From Hoplostethus atlanticus (taxonomy: Eukaryota; Chordata; Actinopteri; Trachichthyiformes; Trachichthyidae), in the NCBI GenBank assembly GCA_034670405.1, contig JAXDDX010000171.1, positions 1 through 64,000 of the forward strand: a DNA stretch of 64,000 nt, given 5' to 3'. Shown here one piece after another: positions 1 through 12,100 of the stretch. Under the pieces are notes generated by a model that saw only the letters and a list, made by a program, of their open reading frames with translations, did not search any database and was not told the origin of the DNA. How positions within the stretch are numbered: the stretch's first letter is position 1; every line of letters starts with the position of its first letter. Both the position numbers and the translations under genes were made by a program.

Positions 1-1477
1 CTTCTCAGGTAATTTCCAAGCGTCCAGGCATACTAACAAATAAAATCAAATATGTTTATTCTCTTGTACCCAGTGTTAATAAGAGAAGTTTTTAAATGTA
101 TAAATAATTCCCATAAAACGATTTTCTTTAACTGCTGTAACGGGTCGGGTAAGCTAACAACTGCCGAACAGGAATCGCCAAGAAGTTGTTATACCTTCTC
201 CCAGACACACTCAATAAAAATAGTTTACTTATATTACATTGAAGAAGGTGACAAATAAAAACCTCATTTCTAACTTGTGTGTTTCTTCTGCAACCACTTA
301 ATTTAACTTCAGTGTCTTGCGTTTTGTTTGTTTTCCCTCAATCGGGGCCCGCAACTTCTTTTCCAGAAACATTCTGCTGAGGGAGTAGACACTGACAATT
401 AACAAGAACATTTCTGACATACCTTTACGATAACAACTTTTTCTTTTTTGGTATAATTTTATTTTTCATTTTACATGGACAAAGAATGACTCACACTAGA
501 TAAAGTAGACATTACAAGACAGTACAATATAATCCAGAGAAACCATAGATAACAACCAAAATCATTCAATGTGTACACAGTGAAATTAATGAATGAGTGT
601 TAATAATAAAATGAAAGTGGTTGCAATAACAAGCAGAAGTGGAGTGAAGCTGGCCCTGCATTGTGCATGACAGAAGCACAGCACTTGGTGACAAGTGGTC
701 TGAAAAGTAGCCTAATGAAGTCTGCACTTTGATTGACTGATGTAATGGGATGTAGTCTACGATCAAAACTTAAGGAACTAATTGTCTATACATCCTGAAG
801 TGAACAGTAACATTTCACCCTTAACTTTATTTGTCTCCCTGCATCTGCTATGCTGCTATCAAAAAGGGGACATACCAATGACACACCAATGAGAAAAAAA
901 ATCCTGATTTTGGGTGTCTTCTCCTATCAGAGATGATATGAAGCAATCTGTTTCTGGTCGATTTACATTAGGCAAAGAAAAAAAACGAACCAAAAAAGAT
1001 TTTGGCCCTGAGAGGGAAAGTAAAAGATCCAACCACAGACAATCATATAGAAACATCCAATCAACGCAGAGCGGGGTGTTTGAAGAACAAAAGGAAGCCA
1101 ATAATAAACCAGGCTTGGTAATTTACAACTACAGTCTGTGAGGGATGCGTGAGGTCAGATGGAACGCGTTTTAATAGAAACTCATACCGTTAGCGCTTAT
1201 TCTACAAGTCTTACTTCTCATAATATAGACAGCAATCACATATCAAATAAAGAACAAGGAGATCTGTAGATGCCAATACAACACTCTCACGCCCGGGTCA
1301 CACTGGATGCGGAAAGAAAAGGAAGCGCCACGATCGGCGCCGATCGAGCAAGAAGGAGTTTGGTTGTTCACACCGGTGCCAAACGGCACCGATCTCCACT
1401 GGTTTTCTCAATGTAGGGGTTTGGTCTCTCTCTCTCTCTCTCTCTCTCTCTGCTTGTGCCTGCTCGTCTCTCTCTCA

Positions 1478-1516
<39 letters not shown>

Positions 1517-2236
1517 TTACGTTTGGTTTACTGTGCCGTTATCGTGCAATACAGTGATCAGGGGCAGACTCACTCGTCTTGGTAATGATTATTATAGTCC
1601 ACAAATAATACTGCATGCAACAACCAACGTTACATGACTTACTCAGTCACAGCATGATCAAAAATATTTTTGGGCGAATAACTCAAACCAAGCCTTGACG
1701 CGTACGGTCACACTACGGTAAGCTAACGTTATTCGTTATGCGGGCAGCCATATTTGTTTACGTTACCATCGTAACTAGCAAACATCACGTTACCTCGCAG
1801 AATGCATTGAATACTATACTGACATAAACATTAAATATGGCTGCGCCCATGTTGAGTAATTAATTAGCTTAGCATAACCAGTAATGTTACAAGTTTATAA
1901 AAAGCATTTTACACACCTCACATGTGCCAATACAATTTATACAAGCACCGGAATGAATCGGAATACACGCTTTGGCATCAATATTGGAAAACGTGTGAAT
2001 AGTAGTAAGTAAATAAAAAAATTATCAGCATGCAAATCATGATGTGACTGATTTTTTGTGATACAACAGCAACGAATAGTGCCCGTAACTACATCTTACG
2101 GCACACTATAGATAACATGATATAGGACCGATAGACAACCAAATTAGCGAACATGGTTACCTAGCCTGCCTGGGCCGGCCTAAGTTACATCTCCAAACGC
2201 CAAAGCAGCAGACACAGCATTGAGTAAGAAAAACCC
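1..2236. other. Non-coding stretch left of the hAT transposase
   Basis: I see no convincing gene here. Short open frames have no recognisable domain. The right part (about 1280-2236) is richer in CpG and carries a CT/CA microsatellite and a perfect 16-bp palindrome at 1331-1346. It may include the non-coding 3' flank of the minus-strand hAT transposase, but I found no terminal inverted repeat that would fix the end of that element. Confidence 0.5.
1423..1513. repeat. Compound (CT)n-(CA)n microsatellite
   Basis: A CT run starts near 1423, is interrupted around 1452-1470, and passes into a CA run at about 1486-1513. Such compound dinucleotide repeats are common in fish genomes. The open frame that crosses it is a by-product of the repeat. 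Confidence 0.9.
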
Positions 2237-2268
2237 ATGGTCTTACCAGGCTTTATGCATTGTCTCCT

Positions 2269-3999
2269 TCAGGCAGTAGTCTTCCTCCTTGACTTTCTCC
2301 TGGCAAAGTCCTCGACGACATTATTAAAATCCATGGATCTCAGTAGATCTGATTCGATAGCGATAACTGACAATGCTTTCAGCCTCTTTTGGCCCACTTT
2401 TGATCTGAGTTCGTTTTTTATACGTGCTAATCGCGAAAAGGAACGTTCACCTTCACAATTCGTGACAGGTAAAGTCAGGAACAGTTTCAGTGCGATAAAA
2501 ACGTTTGGGAAGGTTGAGTTGAGCCCATGTTTGATCAACATCTGCAGCAGTTGTGTGGGGGATTGATCAGGCTCATCTTTCACAAAAAAATGGAACTGTA
2601 AAAGTTCGTCGGCCAAATCTTCTTCCAAGTCATTCGGATAAGCAGCAGCCAATTCCATGGCTCGCTTGCGAGCGTCACTCAAATCAGCAGGGTTCTTTTC
2701 GAACAACACCCCAAAAAGATTGTTCACCTGCCTATAGGCCTGCAGTTGGTGATCCAGACAAGACAGTAATCGATCAGTGATAACATTAAAAGTATCGACT
2801 CTGAACTTCTGGCTTCCTTCCAGTGATGCTGCAGGCTCGCTCGAGTCATCAGAAAACACCCTTGGTTTCCTTTTGCGATGCAGTTCATGCTGGTACTGTT
2901 TAGAAACACCGTTGACGCTTGTGGCAGATCTCTCAAAGTCTTCAAACTGATCTCGCAGCGAAGCTACAAAATTTCTCAAAGAGTCCAGTAATCCGACTGC
3001 TGTCCTTAAGTCAATGTCATTCTTTTGCAATTGAACACTTGTCATTTTAAATCGTTGCAAAACAGTGTTCCAAAATGTAGCCATAAAAACAGTGTCAAGT
3101 TCGGCCCGTTTACCGTGCAGTGAAGCAGCCTCCCTTCGAGTATCAGCTGATTGATTTGCATCCTCAGATAACGCCATCAAGGCCTCTCTGATCGGGACAT
3201 AACTCTGGCAAAGTGCTTTCGTTGAATCGGCGCGACAGCTCCACCTAGTATCCGATAATGTTTTCAGCGTTAGGGAGCGGCTGTCACCATGAAAAACTTT
3301 GTTCCAACGGTAGGTTGACGCGAAACAGAAATTATACAGTGACTGTAAAACTCCAAAAAAATTACTAGCGGTTGGGCAGCTGTTCTCAACACTGTTAACC
3401 CCTACTAAATTCAGGGAGTGGGCAGCGCAAGGGATGTAGTGAATAATAGTGTTGCGTTGTCTCAAATGGGCCTGACAACCATTGTAGCGCCCAGACATTT
3501 TACTAGAGTTATCATAGGATTGCCCACGACAATTTTCCAGCTCCAAACCCAAGTCGGCGATCATTGATAGCACACAATCCGCGAGGCTTGCGCCGGTGTG
3601 GCTTTCTATGGGCTCAAATGCTATAAATCGTTAAACGACTTTTCCATCAGCGTGTACGAATCTAAAAACAAAGGTCAGTTGATCAACATGAGATAGATCG
3701 GGCGTTGAATCCACAATGATGGAAAAATATTTGGCATGCTGGAGTTCTGCAGCTAGAGCACTTTTCATTTTTTCCCCCATCAAATCGATAATCTCTTCAC
3801 AAATTGTTGAGCTTAGATAAGAGGTGTTTCCCCTACCTTTTTGACCGTATTTCTCGATATGCTGGGCTAAAAACAGGTCGAATTGGGCTATTAACTCTAG
3901 AATACCCAAATAGTTACCGTTGTGTTCAGAGCCCAATAATTCATCTCTGCCACGAAATGCCAATCCACGTGTAACCTTAATGGTCCATGATACCTTTGT
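2269..3999 (-). pseudogene. hAT-family transposase relic, ZMYM1-like
   Basis: A single minus-strand reading frame runs from about 3999 to 2269 and is broken by one TAA near 3630. It encodes roughly 565-575 aa. The N-terminal part matches the DUF4371 region of zinc-finger MYM-type 1-like proteins (FRGRDELLG, then YFSIIVDSTPDLSHVDQL, where hAT transposases carry a catalytic Asp). The C-terminal part is the hAT dimerisation domain (NCEGERSFSRLARIKNELRS, about the last 80 residues). The TTF/MYM zinc-finger part expected upstream is missing. In transposition such a protein would cut and join DNA in the nucleus. Flanking inverted repeats were not found, so a host ZMYM1-like pseudogene cannot be excluded, but in teleosts nearly all genes of this look come from hAT elements. 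Apart from the stop the frame is remarkably whole, which suggests recent decay. Confidence 0.8.
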
Positions 4000-4759
4000 T
4001 TACAATAGACAACGCCACTCTCTTTAAAGGGAGAGACCCACAACATCAACTATAGCTTAGTATACCCGTTAGCTCTAATCCCCACACAGGGTTTCCAATA
4101 AAGGAAAAGGGTGAAACAGAGGCTTTTGTAGACCACAAGGTAACAGTTTATTGACAACATTAAAATAACACACTATGCCAAGTAGGATAAGGGTACCACC
4201 ATAAATAATCCTAGTGCCAACTGCACAGGAGCACACATAGGTTAAACACAGCACCTCTAATTAGTATGACACACTGTTAGATATTGCACACGAGATTAGA
4301 CACAGCACTTCTAGTTTGTAAAACACATTAGTAGGAACAGGGATGTCAGGGACACAGGTTATTCAATTGGCAGTACAATACCCTAAACCAGGCACCAGAG
4401 AGTTACAACTCTAATCTAAAAACATCAAACTAAAATGGAGGAAAAACAGTGGCTGTATGCGCGTTTCGCCGATACAGCCTAAAAATACAAAAGAACCAAT
4501 TACTACCTCATACATACATACATACATACATATACATAAAGAAACCATATTTTTTGGAGGGGAGAATAAATCCACAACAACTCACGTGCGTCTCAAGCTC
4601 CTAGTCAAGCAAGGTGATTAGTGGCCAACCACCGGGGAATTCAACCGTGGACTGGTTCGTCCACATACATCTAAATTATAATAGAGTATTACCATTACAT
4701 TCAGGACCACATCAGGTACCTCTAGACATAAAATATAAACTATAAGTTAATGGTCCCCG
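4000..4759. other. Non-coding stretch with a CATA repeat
   Basis: No gene is seen. A short (CATA)n tract lies at about 4505-4530. The sequence is AT-rich and unlike the neighbouring elements. It may be partly the downstream part of the LTR-like sequence that ends at 5031, but I could not find its left end. Confidence 0.4.
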
Positions 4760-5031
4760 TAATAAACCACAGGCTCACAGAAAGCCCTAAATGTTTATTC
4801 CTACCTCTTCCGTATCACTCGATGCCGACCGACAACAGCAAGGCTTGAACGTGATCAAACGTGAACTCCTCAAATCTCCCGGGACTTCCCTTATATCCCA
4901 CCCTACTGAACTCCTGCCAGGTCTCAGCAAGCTGCAGGGTCCTAGCGTCCCACAGGTTACATACACCCCCCACTTTAAAAGGTTGCCGTCCCGGTAACAT
5001 AACTGAGTCTGTTACCGTCCCGGTAACATAA
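4760..5031 (-). mobile_element. Possible LTR fragment (fossil)
   Basis: Read on the minus strand, this begins TGTTATGTTACCGGGACGG and repeats that motif once about 32 bases further on. It then shows a TATA-like GGATATAAGG near 4892-4901 and an AATAAA signal near 4796. That order (TG end, TATA box, polyadenylation signal) is what an LTR shows. The other end and a target duplication were not found, so family and length stay open. Confidence 0.3.
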
Positions 5032-5037
5032 CAGATC

Positions 5038-5050
5038 AAGATGGCGCGGC
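5038..5050 (+). promoter_or_regulatory. YY1-like motif at the 5' end of the LINE
   Basis: AAGATGGCGCGG lies exactly where the LINE starts. It resembles the YY1 core (AAGATGGCGGC), which mammalian L1 uses near its 5' end to position transcription start. The second copy of this LINE begins with the same GATGGCGCGGCC (minus strand, from 51926). That the fish element uses YY1 is inference from the motif and its position. Confidence 0.4.
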
Positions 5051-8000
5051 CGTGTCTAGACGCCGTCGTGGTAGCTCCGCGGAGATTGTGCGTTTTTTTA
5101 GTTTTTGTGTTTGTTTTTAATATCTTTTTTTGCTCAAACACATCGGCACTAACATCATACGAACGCAGCACACTTTTGGACATAAACTTTTGCGCAAAAC
5201 AAAGGTTTTTGTCCACTTTTCCCATCGACCCAGCGTGGCCGGCAGAGATAGTACGAGCGAGCCACAACAACAACAGTGGAGACTCACCTACGGGGAGACG
5301 AAGGAGGAAACATCGGGGAAAACAGAGCGGAATTCGGAACAGACTGAGAGTTCAAGCCCACCGTCCACCTCTGCCCAGCATCCTTCTTGCTAACGTCCAG
5401 TCTCTGGATAATAAGTTGGATGATGTTAGGGCGAGGATAAGATTCCAACGGGACATGAGGGATTGTAACGTCTTTTGTCTGACGGAAACATGGCTGACCC
5501 CGCTGGTGCCGGATCGAGTCATATGCCCAACCGAGTCCTTCTCTGTTTTCCGTGCGGATAGAACGGAAGAGTCTGGCAAATCTAAGGGTGGAGGGGTTTG
5601 CTTCATGACCAACAACAAGTGGTGCAACCCCAAGGACATTAAGACTCTTTCTCGTTCCTGCTCGTCGAACCTGGAACATCTGACTATCTCATGCCGTCCA
5701 TTCTACCTTCCCCGGGAGTTCAGCTCGGTCATCACCACAGCCGCCTACATACCACCACAAGCGGACACCGACGTAGCACTATCGGACCTACATGATGTGT
5801 TATGTCGGCATCAGAACAAGCATCCCGACGCGGCTATGGTGGTGGCTGGGGACTTTAATAGGGCGAACCTAAAAAAAGTCATGCCGAACTTTCATCAGCA
5901 CATTACGTGTGCTACCAGAGGGGAAAGAACGTTGGACCACTGCTATACGCCGTTCAAGAGAGGCTACAAGGCTGTCTCTCTCCCTCCGTTCGGCAAATCA
6001 GACCATGCCGCCATTTTCCTGCTACCGGAGTATAAACAAAGGATAGCACGGGAAGCGGTAGTGACGAGGGACGTAAAGCGGTGGTCTGACCAATCAGAGG
6101 CTGAGCTACAGGACGCTCTGCGTGACGTCGACTGGGACATGTTCCAATCCAGTTCCAGGGACGTCAGCGAGTTTACGGAAGTAGTAACGAGCTTCATAGC
6201 AACGCTAGTGGACACCATCATCCCCACGGTGAAAGTTAGGTCCTTTCCTAACCAAAAACCGTGGGTTGATAAATCCATCCGCGACGCTTTGAACGCCCGC
6301 ACTGCTGCCTATAACTCCGGTCTTGTATCCGGCAACATGGACGAGCACAAGGCAGCGTCCTATGGACTGAGAAGGGCGGTGAAGGAGGCCAAGAGGAGGT
6401 ATAGGGACAGAGTGGAGTCGCAGATGGAGCAGCGCGACACCAGACGCCTATGGCAGGGGCTACGGACTATAACGGACTACCAGGGCAGACCCCCCGCAAT
6501 TGTGAGTGCCGACGCATTCTATGCACGGTTTGAGGCTAGCAACAACAGCGCTAGCTCGCCGGCTAACAACATCACCGTTAGCGCAGCCGGAGTGAGTTCT
6601 ACCGCTGGGGATGAACACACACTCTCTGTGACCGAGCACAGTGTGAGGAGGGCTCTGACGAGGGTGAACACCAGGAAAGCTGCTGGTCCGGATGGCATAT
6701 CTGGGCGAGTACTGAAGACCTGTGCTAATCAGCTAGCTCCAGTGTTCACCACTATATTCAACATCTCCCTGGCTGAGTCTGTGGTCCCCGCCTGCTTCAA
6801 GAGATCCACTATTGTCCCTGTGCCCAAGAATGCTTCTCCAGCATGCTTGAATGACTACCGACCGGTGGCCCTCACCTCGGTGGTCATGAAATGCTTCGAG
6901 AGGCTGATAAAGGACTACATCTGCGCCTTCCTCCCTTGCTCCATGGACCCGCTGCAGTTTGCTTATCGTCCCAACAGATCCACGGATGATGCTGTCTCCC
7001 AGGTACTGCACACCACACTCTCTCATCTGGACAGCCGGAAGGGGGGCTATGTGAGACTGCTGTTCATTGACTATAGTTCAGCTTTCAATACCATAGTCCC
7101 CACCAGACTGGCTGGCAAGTTGATTGAGCTGGGACTGAACACCCCCCTGTGTGCCTGGATCCTGGACTTCCTGACCGCCAGGCCCCAGGTGGTCAGGGTG
7201 GGTAGACACACCTCCAACCCCCTCACCCTGAACACAGGATCCCCCCCAGGGTTGCGTCCTCAGCCCCCTACTGTACTCCCTGTACACACATGACTGTGTG
7301 GCCAGGTTCAGCTCCAACACCATCATTAAGTTTGCGGATGACACAGTGGTGGTGGGCCTGATCTCCAACAACGACGAGAAGGCCTACCTGGAGGAAGTTG
7401 CTGATCTGTCACTCTGGTGCCAGGACAACAGCCTCCTCCTGAATGTCACCAAAACTAAGGAGCTGATTGTGGACTTTAGGAGGACACAACAACAGAGGAC
7501 GTACTCACCACTGGGGATTAATGGGAATACTGTGGAGAGGGTGAGCAGGTATAAATACCTGGGAGTCCACATCACCGAAGATCTCACATGGTCCACACAC
7601 ACTGACACTCTGGTGAGAAAGGCGAGGCAGCGCCTTTACCACCTCAGGCAACTGAGGAAATTTAAAGTCTCCCGGAGGATCCTTCAGTCCTTCTACTCTG
7701 GAGCTGTAGAGAGCATCCTGACAGGAAGCATCACTGCCTGGTTTGGCAGCAGCTCCGCTCAGGACAGGAAGGCTCTGCAGAGAGTAGTGCGTTCGGCTGA
7801 GCGCACTATTGGAACTACACTCCCCACCCTGCAGGACTTGTACACCAGGAGGTGCAGAACCAGAGCCTGCAGGATCATGAAGGATCCTCACCACCCCAAC
7901 AACGGACTGTTTCAGCTGCTGCGGTCAGGCAAGCGCCTCCGTAGTCACGCTGCCAAAACAGAGAGACTGAGACGGAGTTTCTTTCCTCAGGCCATCAGGA

Positions 8001-8363
8001 CTGTGAACTCTGACCTCACCAGGGCCCCCACCAAGACACACACACTGCCCCTCTTATGCACACACACACACTTAGGTAAAGACTACACATAATTTATAAT
8101 TCATATTATATTATACATACAATTTTCCCTTTTTTTACTATATTTTTTTATATATAAGTGCTCTTATTGTAAATATTGTGTTGTTTTTTATATAGAGCTC
8201 TTAAAAAAAAACTGACATTGTAAATATTGTGCTGGTTATTGTAAATAGTGTGAACCTGTTATTTTGCACATTTCTGCTAAGCATTGCCACTTTGCATTTC
8301 ACTACACACCTCGTGTGTGTATGTGACAATTAAACTTCTTGAATCTTGAATCTTGAATCTTGT
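5040..8363 (+). mobile_element. Non-LTR retrotransposon, CR1/L2/Rex1 group, copy 1
   Basis: The element starts at GATGGCGCGGCC, the same base as the second copy at 51926, so the 5' end is probably complete. It carries an endonuclease/reverse transcriptase ORF, then an AT-rich 3' UTR, and ends in a short (TTGAATC)n tail at about 8338-8363. A 7-mer tail instead of poly(A) is typical of CR1/L2-type LINEs of the Jockey superfamily. I could not match the flanks to a target duplication. The element abuts an LTR-like sequence on its left. Confidence 0.85.
5041..8092 (+). pseudogene. LINE endonuclease-reverse transcriptase, frameshifted
   Basis: The protein would nick target DNA and copy the LINE RNA into it. 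Residues about 118-330 form the AP-type endonuclease: [16 protein letters not shown], then GKSDHAAIF with the catalytic Asp-His pair. The RT follows, with [32 protein letters not shown], and after the break KFADDTVVVG (the FADD catalytic box). The C-terminal part continues to 8092 with SRYKYLGVHI and a Cys/His-poor tail. The frame is lost at the conserved SPQG box, where a C run at about 7240-7250 has one base too many, so the ORF stops at 7293 and resumes at 7298. Compared with the copy at 48320-51926 it also lacks a few codons near 6510. The first residues are hydrophobic, and the start is the ATG inside the 5' motif. Confidence 0.85.
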
Positions 8364-8895
8364 TGCGTACTTAGTCCCAAGGCCTAAAAACTACTTGTTG
8401 GGAGTGTACTGATGGAGTTGGTGGGGCCAAAGGCCGGGGTAAGTGAAATGGATTGGGATGCTGACCAGCCGTTGTTCTGTGTGACCGTCTTACAGCAGCC
8501 AGTTCTGGTCGAAATCCTGCCATTGGCTCCGACGACCGCAGGACAGAAGAGGGGGTTGGGTGGTCCTCAGTAGATACTCAGTAGATTCTCCTGGTCTACC
8601 TGCTCCTGTCCACTGACGCTGGTCATGTCTGTGTGAGTGAGAGTGTGTGTATGGGTGTGTGTGGGTGAGTCTCCTATCTGTTCCAGGCTGCAGCCCGGCA
8701 GAGTTGGCGTCTGGTTGGTCCCGCCTCCTAGGACGATGCTGACTGAGCGGACGTTGCGTTCTCCTATCTGGGCAGTGTTGGCGCCTGCATGGTCCCCTAG
8801 TCCTATGATGACGCTGACTGAGTTGCCGTTGCTGTGATGCCGCCCCATCAGATCTGGATGTCCCACCAAAATAAACTTTCATATATTGTGTATAC
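8364..8895. other. Unassigned stretch between LINE tail and L2-type tail
   Basis: I recognise no family. On the minus strand an open frame of about 100 codons (8567-8869) contains an imperfect tandem repeat of roughly 70-75 bp (around 8685-8850), with AGCGTCATCATAGGACTAGG matched by AGCATCGTCCTAGGAGG. A GT-rich tract lies at 8635-8670. It may be the far 3' part of the Gypsy fossil to the right, cut off by the L2-type insertion, but no LTR end is visible. Confidence 0.35.
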
Positions 8896-9165
8896 GCTGC
8901 TTGCCCAAACTCGGCATCTATTGCACGCCCAACCGTCCTGGTAGGGGGATCCCTCTCTGAGTAGCCCCTCCCAAGGTTTCTCCCAATTTTCCCAGTGAGG
9001 GTTTGTGGGAGTTTTTCCTTGTCCTCTGTGAGGGTCTAAGGCTGGGGGATGTCGTGTACTAACCATTTATTATTTTCACATGTTGGGCACTGTGAAGCCC
9101 TTAGAGACTGTAACGGTGATTAAGGGCTATACAAATAAATGTGATTTGATTTGATTTGATACTGG
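8896..9165 (+). mobile_element. L2-type LINE/SINE 3' fragment
   Basis: The run CCTCCCAAGGTTTCTCCCA, GGGAGTTTTTCCTTGTCC, GTGAGGGTCTAAGG and GGGCTATACAAATAAATG, ending in (TTTGA)n at about 9147-9165, is the well-known 3' end shared by many teleost L2-like LINEs and their SINEs. Only the last 270 bases are present, as expected for a 5'-truncated insertion. It lies inside, or at the downstream edge of, the Gypsy fossil. Confidence 0.75.
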
Positions 9166-9169
9166 GCAG

Positions 9170-12100
9170 GTCTTTTGGGGCCGAGGCACTGGAGCTGGTT
9201 CCAATTCTATGGCTTGGACCGGTTCTATTTGCTGGTTTGGAGGAAAGGTCACGCCCCCTGACAGAAAGCTGTCATCGCTGTAGTCACCATCAGTTTCGCT
9301 CTCTGGCAAAGGCGCACTGTCCCTCGCACTGGGTGGGGTTGACACCGTCAATGGTTCTGACACCGGGGCTCCATTGGCTGTGATCGGCCTTAATTCTGAG
9401 CGGTGGATGTTCTTCCGCTGTTCTGGATGGTCATGGGACTGAATCCTGTATACCGAGCCAACCTTGTCAAGACATTCAACAACTTGGTAGACCGTCGATT
9501 CCCACCTGTCTTGGATTTTTCGTCATCCTGGTCCATGGTTCTTCTTATAGACTAAGGTCCCTACTGAGAGAATGGGTGTGTTTGTTTGGGGTTGCCGGTG
9601 CTCCCTGGACGTAGCGGCTGCCTCTAGCTGCGTCCGGGCACTCACATAGACCGAGGCCAGGTGGTCTTGGTGTCTGGTCACCCAATCTTCCGGCGTGGTG
9701 GCTGTCTGTTCCTCATCAGCTTGTCCCAGGAGTAGGTCGACAGGCAACTGGGGCTTCTGACCAAACATCAGTTCATAGGGTGAGTGGCCAGTTGACTGGT
9801 GGACCGTGGTATTGTATGCGAACAATAACTGAGGGAGCACTTGAGGCCACTTTCGTTTCTTCTCCTCTCGGAGGGAGCGCAAGAGGTCAAAGATGGTTCG
9901 GTTAAACCTCTCGCATTGCCCATTCCCCTCTGGGTGGTATGGGGTGGTCCTACTTTTTGCGACGCCATACAGATGACAGAGGCGCTTGAGTAGCTCTCCT
10001 TCGAAGTTGCGGCCTTGATCGGAATGAATCCGTTTTGGCACTCCGTAGGTGTAGAACCACTTTTCGGTGAGGATCTTGACCACGGTGTGGGCCTTCTGGT
10101 TGGACGTGGGATACGCTTGGCTGAATTTGGAGAAGACGTCGGTGACGACCAGAATATTTTCCCTACCATCACTGGCCCTTTCCAAGGTGGCGAAATCAAT
10201 GGCTACCACCTCTAATGGTTTAGAGGCCATTAGATGTCCCATGTAGGTTCGGACTGATGGCTGTACTGCCTTGGCCACGACGCACCGCTCACACTCTTTA
10301 CACCACCGGTCGATATCCGAGCGCATGTGGGGCCAATAACACCTCTCCCGGACTAGAGCAGTTGTCCTCTCTGCTCCTTGGTGGCCATGGTTGTCATGTA
10401 GACTGGTCAGTACTTCGGCCTGCAATGCTTTGGGTAACAGTAGCTGGTGAACAGCATCTCGGCTAAGGGGCATCTGGATCTCCCGATAGAGTACTCCCTG
10501 TTTCTCCCTTATCCTTTTCCACTGTCGAGCAAGCTCCAACACCTGATGCGGTTCTCTTGACCGTTCTGCTCCATTTGGGGGCCGCCCTCTTCTCCAATAG
10601 GGCAGGAAGGCTTTGATCACCGGGTCGGCGGCTTGCAGAACCTGCAGATCGGCCTTGGTGCGCACTGGAGCTGCCTCCACAGCCATGGTGTGGGCAGTGA
10701 ACTCTGGTTGCCCGCCAGGATGCTGTGGATGATGGTCCGCCACCTGTGGTGGGACAGCCATGCCAGGGAGGGCAGCAGAGATGGACTGGGGTGCCAGAGT
10801 GGTTGGGAGGCGAGAAAGGGCATCTGCATTGCGATTGACTGGGCCAGGGCGGTACCTAATCTCAAAGTTGAAACTGGCCAACTCCGATGCCCATCGTTGT
10901 TCTACAGCTGCCAGCTTAGCCGTCTGAAGATAGCTCAGGGGGTTGTTGTCTGTGTAGATGGTGAATGTGGTCCCCAGGAGGTATTCTCTGAACTTTTCGG
11001 TAACTGCCCACTTTAGGGCCAGAAACTCCAATTTCATGGAGCTGTAGTTTGACATATTCCTCTCAGTCTCCCTGAGCCCCCGGCTAGCGAACGCGATCGG
11101 CCTGCGTGTTCCATCCTGTTCTTGAGAGAGTACCGCACCAAGACCCTGGTGGCTGGCATCAACTTCCAGGATAAAAGGCTGCTTGAAGTCGGCATACCCT
11201 AGAACAGGGGCGGTGGTCAGCTTGGTCTTCAAGGTCTGAAATGCCTGTTCGCATTGTTCACTCCAGTGTCCTTGTAACTTGACACTGACCTTTGGACGGG
11301 GCTTTTTATTGGTTCCCTGTAGTTCAGCAACCAGCCTGTGGAGTGGGGCGGCATGCTTGGCGAACCCTTCGACGAAGCGCCGATAATATGAAGCAAACCC
11401 CACAAAGGATCGAAGCTCTGTGACTGTAGATGGGCGCTTCCAGTCCACCACTGCCCTGGTCTTCTCCGGGTCGGTGGCCCCCCCGACAGCAGAGATGACA
11501 TGGCCCAAATACCTCACCTCCCGCTGAAAGAAGTGGCATTTGGACATCTTCAGTTTCAGGTTGTATTGTCGGAGCCGACTCAGGACCATCTCCAAGCGCT
11601 GCAGGTGCTGACTGAAGGTGGTAGAGAAGATGACAATATCATCCAGGTATAACAGAACTGACTGAAAACTCTGGTCACCGAAGATGCGCTCCATCAGGTG
11701 TTGGAACGTTCCTGGCGCGTTGCAAAGTCCGAATGGCATTCTGTTAAATTCGAACAGGCCAAATGGGGTACAGAAAGCTGTTTTTTCTTTGTCCTTCTCT
11801 GCCATTGGTACCTGATTATACCCGCTTGCCAGGTCGAGAGTAGAAAACCTTCTGGCACCAGTCAGGGCATCCAGGGACTCTTCTATGCGTGGCAGCGGGT
11901 AAGCATCTTTCCTCGTCTTGGCGTTGAGTTGTCGATAATCAACGCAGAGTCGTATGTCCCCACCCTTCTTCTGGACGATCACAATGGGCGAGGCATAGGG
12001 ACTGCAGCTCACTCTCACAATGCCCTGCTGTAACAGTGCTTGGATGTGGGCCTTGACCAGAGAGAACTGAGATGGGGGGAGACGGCGGTACCGTTGACGT

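Noticed and set aside
1307-1585. Frame with runs of Ser-Leu and Thr-His
   Set aside because: Product of the CT and CA microsatellites.
5284-5679. Minus-strand frames of about 95-131 codons across the LINE
   Set aside because: They are antisense shadows of the endonuclease ORF.
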